A stretch of 25,382 nucleotides of DNA from JAPHTQ01 sp050288165 (GTDB taxonomy: Bacteria > Pseudomonadota > Gammaproteobacteria > Thiohalomonadales > Thiohalomonadaceae). The translations under genes and the position numbers were made by a program. The DNA lies in contig JBNKDG010000016.1 in assembly GCA_050288165.1 (NCBI GenBank), forward strand, positions 1 to 25,382, written 5' to 3'. Below, in pieces: positions 23,014 to 25,382 of the stretch (the stretch's first letter is position 1; every line of letters starts with the position of its first letter). The notes under the pieces were generated by a model. It did no database searches and was not told where the DNA came from. It worked only from the letters and a program-made list of their open reading frames with translations.

Positions 23014-24903
23014 CTAGTCACCTGGTGATAACCAATTAATCATGCGTATTATAATTTCATCACTTGTCGGCAACCTAATATCCTTAGCTGGTTGGTGAGT
23101 ACAAATGACTATTCTACCTTTACCATAATTAGCAATCAGCAATGAAGGATCCCTGTTTTTTCCCCATGCTATTAATGGCATGTATTCCTTAGCCGCATAC
23201 TCTACTGTATCGCTTGGCATGGGTAGAGCGTAATTACCTATGTTTTTTGTTATGGGATGTCGGTTGTCTATAGTAACTTTGCTTGTATCAATACCAGCAT
23301 AGGTATAATTGAATGTTGCTTTGTATGGCAAGATTTTAGGTGTAACCATCTGCTCATCGCCATTTTTATATGGGTTCGGTTGCTCAACATATAGTCCCCC
23401 ACCGTTCGCGATATATTCATGGATTACCGAAAAATTCTTTTCCAAAAATTCGTATTTCTCACCACCGTACCCTGCCCAGCCGGAGCGAAAATATACAACA
23501 TCATATTTGCTTATATCTTCCAGGGTGAACGGGATGGACACGACATCAATACTTCTGAAGCCAATTTCAGTCAACCTGTCAGTTATATTTGGGTTAAGGT
23601 AGATATCAATAAGACCGATTTTTAAAGTCTTTGGCGCAGTAGTACTTTGCAAGTCATGCGTCATTCTGCGCGCACTGTAACCGAATATTTCTGTCATCAC
23701 CTTAGGCTCAAGTTGGACCTGTCCACCCGTCATCATCGTTCTCAGAACTGGCATAAGCTTCCTGGCCCGCTCAAATCCTCCAGAAATATATAGTTGTCGC
23801 CATAGCAGTACATACAACTCTTTATATGTATATGCCTCACCTACAATTTGCTTATCGAAATCCTTACACCCGTCAAACTGGTTACCGTACCAGTATTTTC
23901 CTACGGAAAAGCCGGGCACATGCGATTCAAGTATTCTGGACCAGTCGCTTTTATTGATAATCATATTATATGTACATTCCATACCATCCAATATGCTTAC
24001 AACTTCAGCCTCATACCCTTTAACGAGTCCAGAAAAAATACCCATATTGCCTTCAGCAAATGCAATAAACTTCTCTGTGAACACCCTACCCATATAACCA
24101 TCAGAGAGCGAATGAATGGGGAGCGAATAAAGAAAATCAACAACACTATTATTCTTGCTACGCCTAGACGGTTCTTGAGAATCAACAAATGCACTGACTG
24201 TTTTCCCTTTCAGGTACTTGAGCAAATAATCTTCATCACTCAACCCCTTGGGTTTACACGCCCATATGCCGCCCTCGACAAACCTTCCATCTTTTTCACA
24301 ATATGTTGTTGTTCCCGTTACGGGACTAGATGTACCGCCACAAACTGTACTACCCGACACTCGGGTTAAAAGCAGGGGCGAAGAATATGACAGTATTGCC
24401 TCTGGATTATACTGACAGTGATGATCAGCATACCCCTCTATGTTCCACTTCAAATTATTGAAAAAGACAAATTTTTCAGCGCGATTACTGAATCCACTGG
24501 GCACAGCAATACCCATCTTGGTTGCAACGTCGCTATAAAACTCATCTGTTTGTTCAATTTCGTACTTCGAAATAAGATGAGATATGCGTGAAGAATAACA
24601 CCCAATCAAACCATCATCGTAAAATGTCTGTTCGTCATTCTCCAAACACTCTTTTCTTTTTTGCAACCATTTTCGTTGTTCTTTTTTTAGCGCAGATGGG
24701 TCACCAGCCTTAATAGCAATCCCATAAACATAACTGAGATATGAGTCAAGACCGGAAAGATACCCATCAGCACATATAGTTTTTTCTACTTTTGTTAGCG
24801 CCTTTGCACAATCAAAAGAAGGTCTAGCTTGAACTTCAGGGCTATCATTTGCCAAGACAGACTTCAAAACAAATATTAGTGCTATTCCGATTATTTTTTT
24901 CAT
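23014..24903 (-). CDS. Exported protein: LprI-like N-terminus fused to amidotransferase-like C-terminus
   Basis: The 629-residue precursor starts at ATG 24903 after GGGG; a GTG two codons earlier is in frame. A signal peptide spans about 1-18. Residues about 28-108 match the lysozyme-inhibitor LprI/DUF1311 pattern: SFDCAKA, VEKTIC, LxxLDxYLSYVY, QRKWLQKRKEC and GCYSSRI, with four conserved cysteines. The middle (about 110-420) is unrecognised and cysteine-bearing. Residues about 425-625 look like a class I glutamine-amidotransferase/ThuA-type alpha/beta domain (KIGLIDIYLNP, YDVVYFRSGW, YIANGGGLYVE, HPITKNI, GKGRIVICTHQP). No GATase nucleophile Cys is apparent at the expected elbow, so it may bind rather than hydrolyse. 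The DNA is visibly A/T-rich compared with its neighbours, suggesting horizontal gain. Function unknown. Confidence 0.8.
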   Translation of the reverse strand: MKKIIGIALIFVLKSVLANDSPEVQARPSFDCAKALTKVEKTICADGYLSGLDSYLSYVYGIAIKAGDPSALKKEQRKWLQKRKECLENDEQTFYDDGLIGCYSSRISHLISKYEIEQTDEFYSDVATKMGIAVPSGFSNRAEKFVFFNNLKWNIEGYADHHCQYNPEAILSYSSPLLLTRVSGSTVCGGTSSPVTGTTTYCEKDGRFVEGGIWACKPKGLSDEDYLLKYLKGKTVSAFVDSQEPSRRSKNNSVVDFLYSLPIHSLSDGYMGRVFTEKFIAFAEGNMGIFSGLVKGYEAEVVSILDGMECTYNMIINKSDWSRILESHVPGFSVGKYWYGNQFDGCKDFDKQIVGEAYTYKELYVLLWRQLYISGGFERARKLMPVLRTMMTGGQVQLEPKVMTEIFGYSARRMTHDLQSTTAPKTLKIGLIDIYLNPNITDRLTEIGFRSIDVVSIPFTLEDISKYDVVYFRSGWAGYGGEKYEFLEKNFSVIHEYIANGGGLYVEQPNPYKNGDEQMVTPKILPYKATFNYTYAGIDTSKVTIDNRHPITKNIGNYALPMPSDTVEYAAKEYMPLIAWGKNRDPSLLIANYGKGRIVICTHQPAKDIRLPTSDEIIIRMINWLSPGD

Positions 24904-24969
24904 AAACACCCCAATAAATTACATGTCATGAGAGAACTGATAGCCACCCAAGTCAGAACAAATAATATT

Positions 24970-25025
24970 TGGGGTCAGATGAAAATTAATCTACCTAGAT
25001 GCTAGATAAGTTTCATCTAACCCCA
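24970..25025. repeat. REP-like palindrome (GGGGTCAGATGAAA type)
   Basis: TGGGGTCAGATGAAA (24970-24984) pairs with TTTCATCTAACCCCA (25011-25025), with a single mismatch; an inner CTAG-ATG-CTAG lies in the loop. Sequences beginning GGGGTCAGA are typical of REP-like palindromes mobilised by RAYT (IS200-like) transposases. A second GGGGTCAGAG stands at 25296. No transposase of that type is in the window. Confidence 0.6.
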
Positions 25026-25128
25026 CTTATTCGCACTTATTCCGCTTAAAACATTCTCTTAACCTCCAGCGCTTAATCCAGCACCTTCAAGTTGAGGATC
25101 GATGGATATGCCATGCGTATGGATGAAT

Positions 25129-25175
25129 AAAGGTGCCGGAGGGATTAAAATTTATTCCCTCCGGCACCTTTTTTA
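25129..25175 (+). terminator. Strong orphan intrinsic terminator
   Basis: A perfect 14-bp stem (AGGTGCCGGAGGGA at 25131-25144, TCCCTCCGGCACCT at 25156-25169) is followed by a T run (25170-25174). It is the strongest terminator in the window, yet no convincing gene points into it. A 24-codon ORF (25102-25176) with GAGG upstream runs through the stem, but its end is the terminator itself, so I do not call it a gene. The rest of 24910-25305 shows only the REP-like palindrome and A/T-rich DNA. Confidence 0.88.
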
Positions 25176-25305
25176 ATTTTCAAGAAACAACAACGTACCA
25201 TGCAAAACATACAAAATGAATCATGGTTCCAGAAATTTATGGCTGATGTATGCGGTGATATTTAGAAATTTACGGGGCAGGGATGATAGATTTAAGGGGT
25301 CAGAG

Positions 25306-25382
25306 TGAGGCGTCCCCGATAAAACGGACAGTGGATTAAGCAACTTTCATTATCCTCTCATATTGAACGGGCGTATGGTAAT
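25306..25382 (-). mobile_element. IS3-family insertion sequence, right end (partial)
   Basis: A plausible terminal inverted repeat starts TGAGGCGTCCCCGATAAAAC at 25306, beginning with the TG expected for IS3 elements. The transposase 3' end follows at once. The other end and the target duplication lie outside the window, so the exact family member cannot be named. It abuts a GGGGTCAGAG motif (25296-25305) of REP type, which may be the insertion site. Confidence 0.65.
25336..25382 (-). CDS. IS3-family transposase (OrfB), C-terminal fragment
   Basis: Only the last 14 codons are visible on the minus strand: YHTPVQYERIMKVA then TAA (25336-25338). The YxxPxxYE pattern close to the stop is the standard C-terminal end of IS3-group OrfB integrases. 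The DDE catalytic core would lie beyond 25382. It is truncated by the window edge, not necessarily broken in the genome. Confidence 0.7.
   Translation of the reverse strand, partial: YHTPVQYERIMKVA

Overview
The window reads as GC-rich chromosomal DNA of a gammaproteobacterium. The evidence is a 16S rRNA 5' half of gammaproteobacterial type, tyrS divergent from an M23 peptidase gene and anmK beside the rRNA operon, argC/erpA clustering, and a ZnuABC/Zur locus. The gene mix would suit a free-living or symbiotic member of the Chromatiales/Thiotrichales side of the class, but the genus cannot be fixed from what is visible. One edge lies inside 16S rRNA and the other inside an IS3-type transposase, so the window may be a complete draft contig broken at two multicopy repeats.

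Layout. (1) 1-1310: 5' half of a 16S gene on the minus strand, a leader with boxB/boxA, and three tandem rRNA promoters. (2) 1311-9123: tyrS (-), a murein M23 peptidase and anmK (+), gltA (-), then a leftward cluster argC > coiled-coil membrane protein > bactofilin > erpA. (3) 9276-11609: clcA, a TlpA-like thioredoxin and hemJ (+). (4) 11678-19120: a metal-homeostasis block. It holds a Fur-box promoter driving porin, FMN-binding protein and PepSY membrane protein; divergent znuA and zur-znuC-znuB around a Zur-type palindrome; and a leftward cytochrome c/FTR1 iron permease with its own Fur box. (5) 19139-22908: a strongly structured 125-bp element, a class II aldolase-family gene, thiD, thiE and hemL, with CACCACGAAG- and CACCGCAAAG-type palindromic repeats between them. 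(6) 22909-25382: a visibly A/T-rich accessory tail with one unusual exported protein (LprI-like N-terminus, glutamine-amidotransferase-like C-terminus), a REP-like palindrome, an orphan strong terminator and the end of an IS3-family element.

How the genes fit together. Fur boxes at both ends of region 4 suggest coordinate induction under iron starvation. The inferred route is an outer-membrane porin, a periplasmic covalently flavinylated protein fed with electrons through the PepSY membrane protein, and a ferrous/ferric-type FTR1 permease carrying its own cytochrome c domain. Zinc uptake lies between them under Zur. The rest is housekeeping: translation, murein recycling, TCA cycle, Fe-S delivery, arginine, thiamine and tetrapyrrole synthesis. 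The most unusual items are the putative extracytosolic flavin/iron operon, the nested-hairpin element near 19.2 kb and the LprI-amidotransferase-like fusion.
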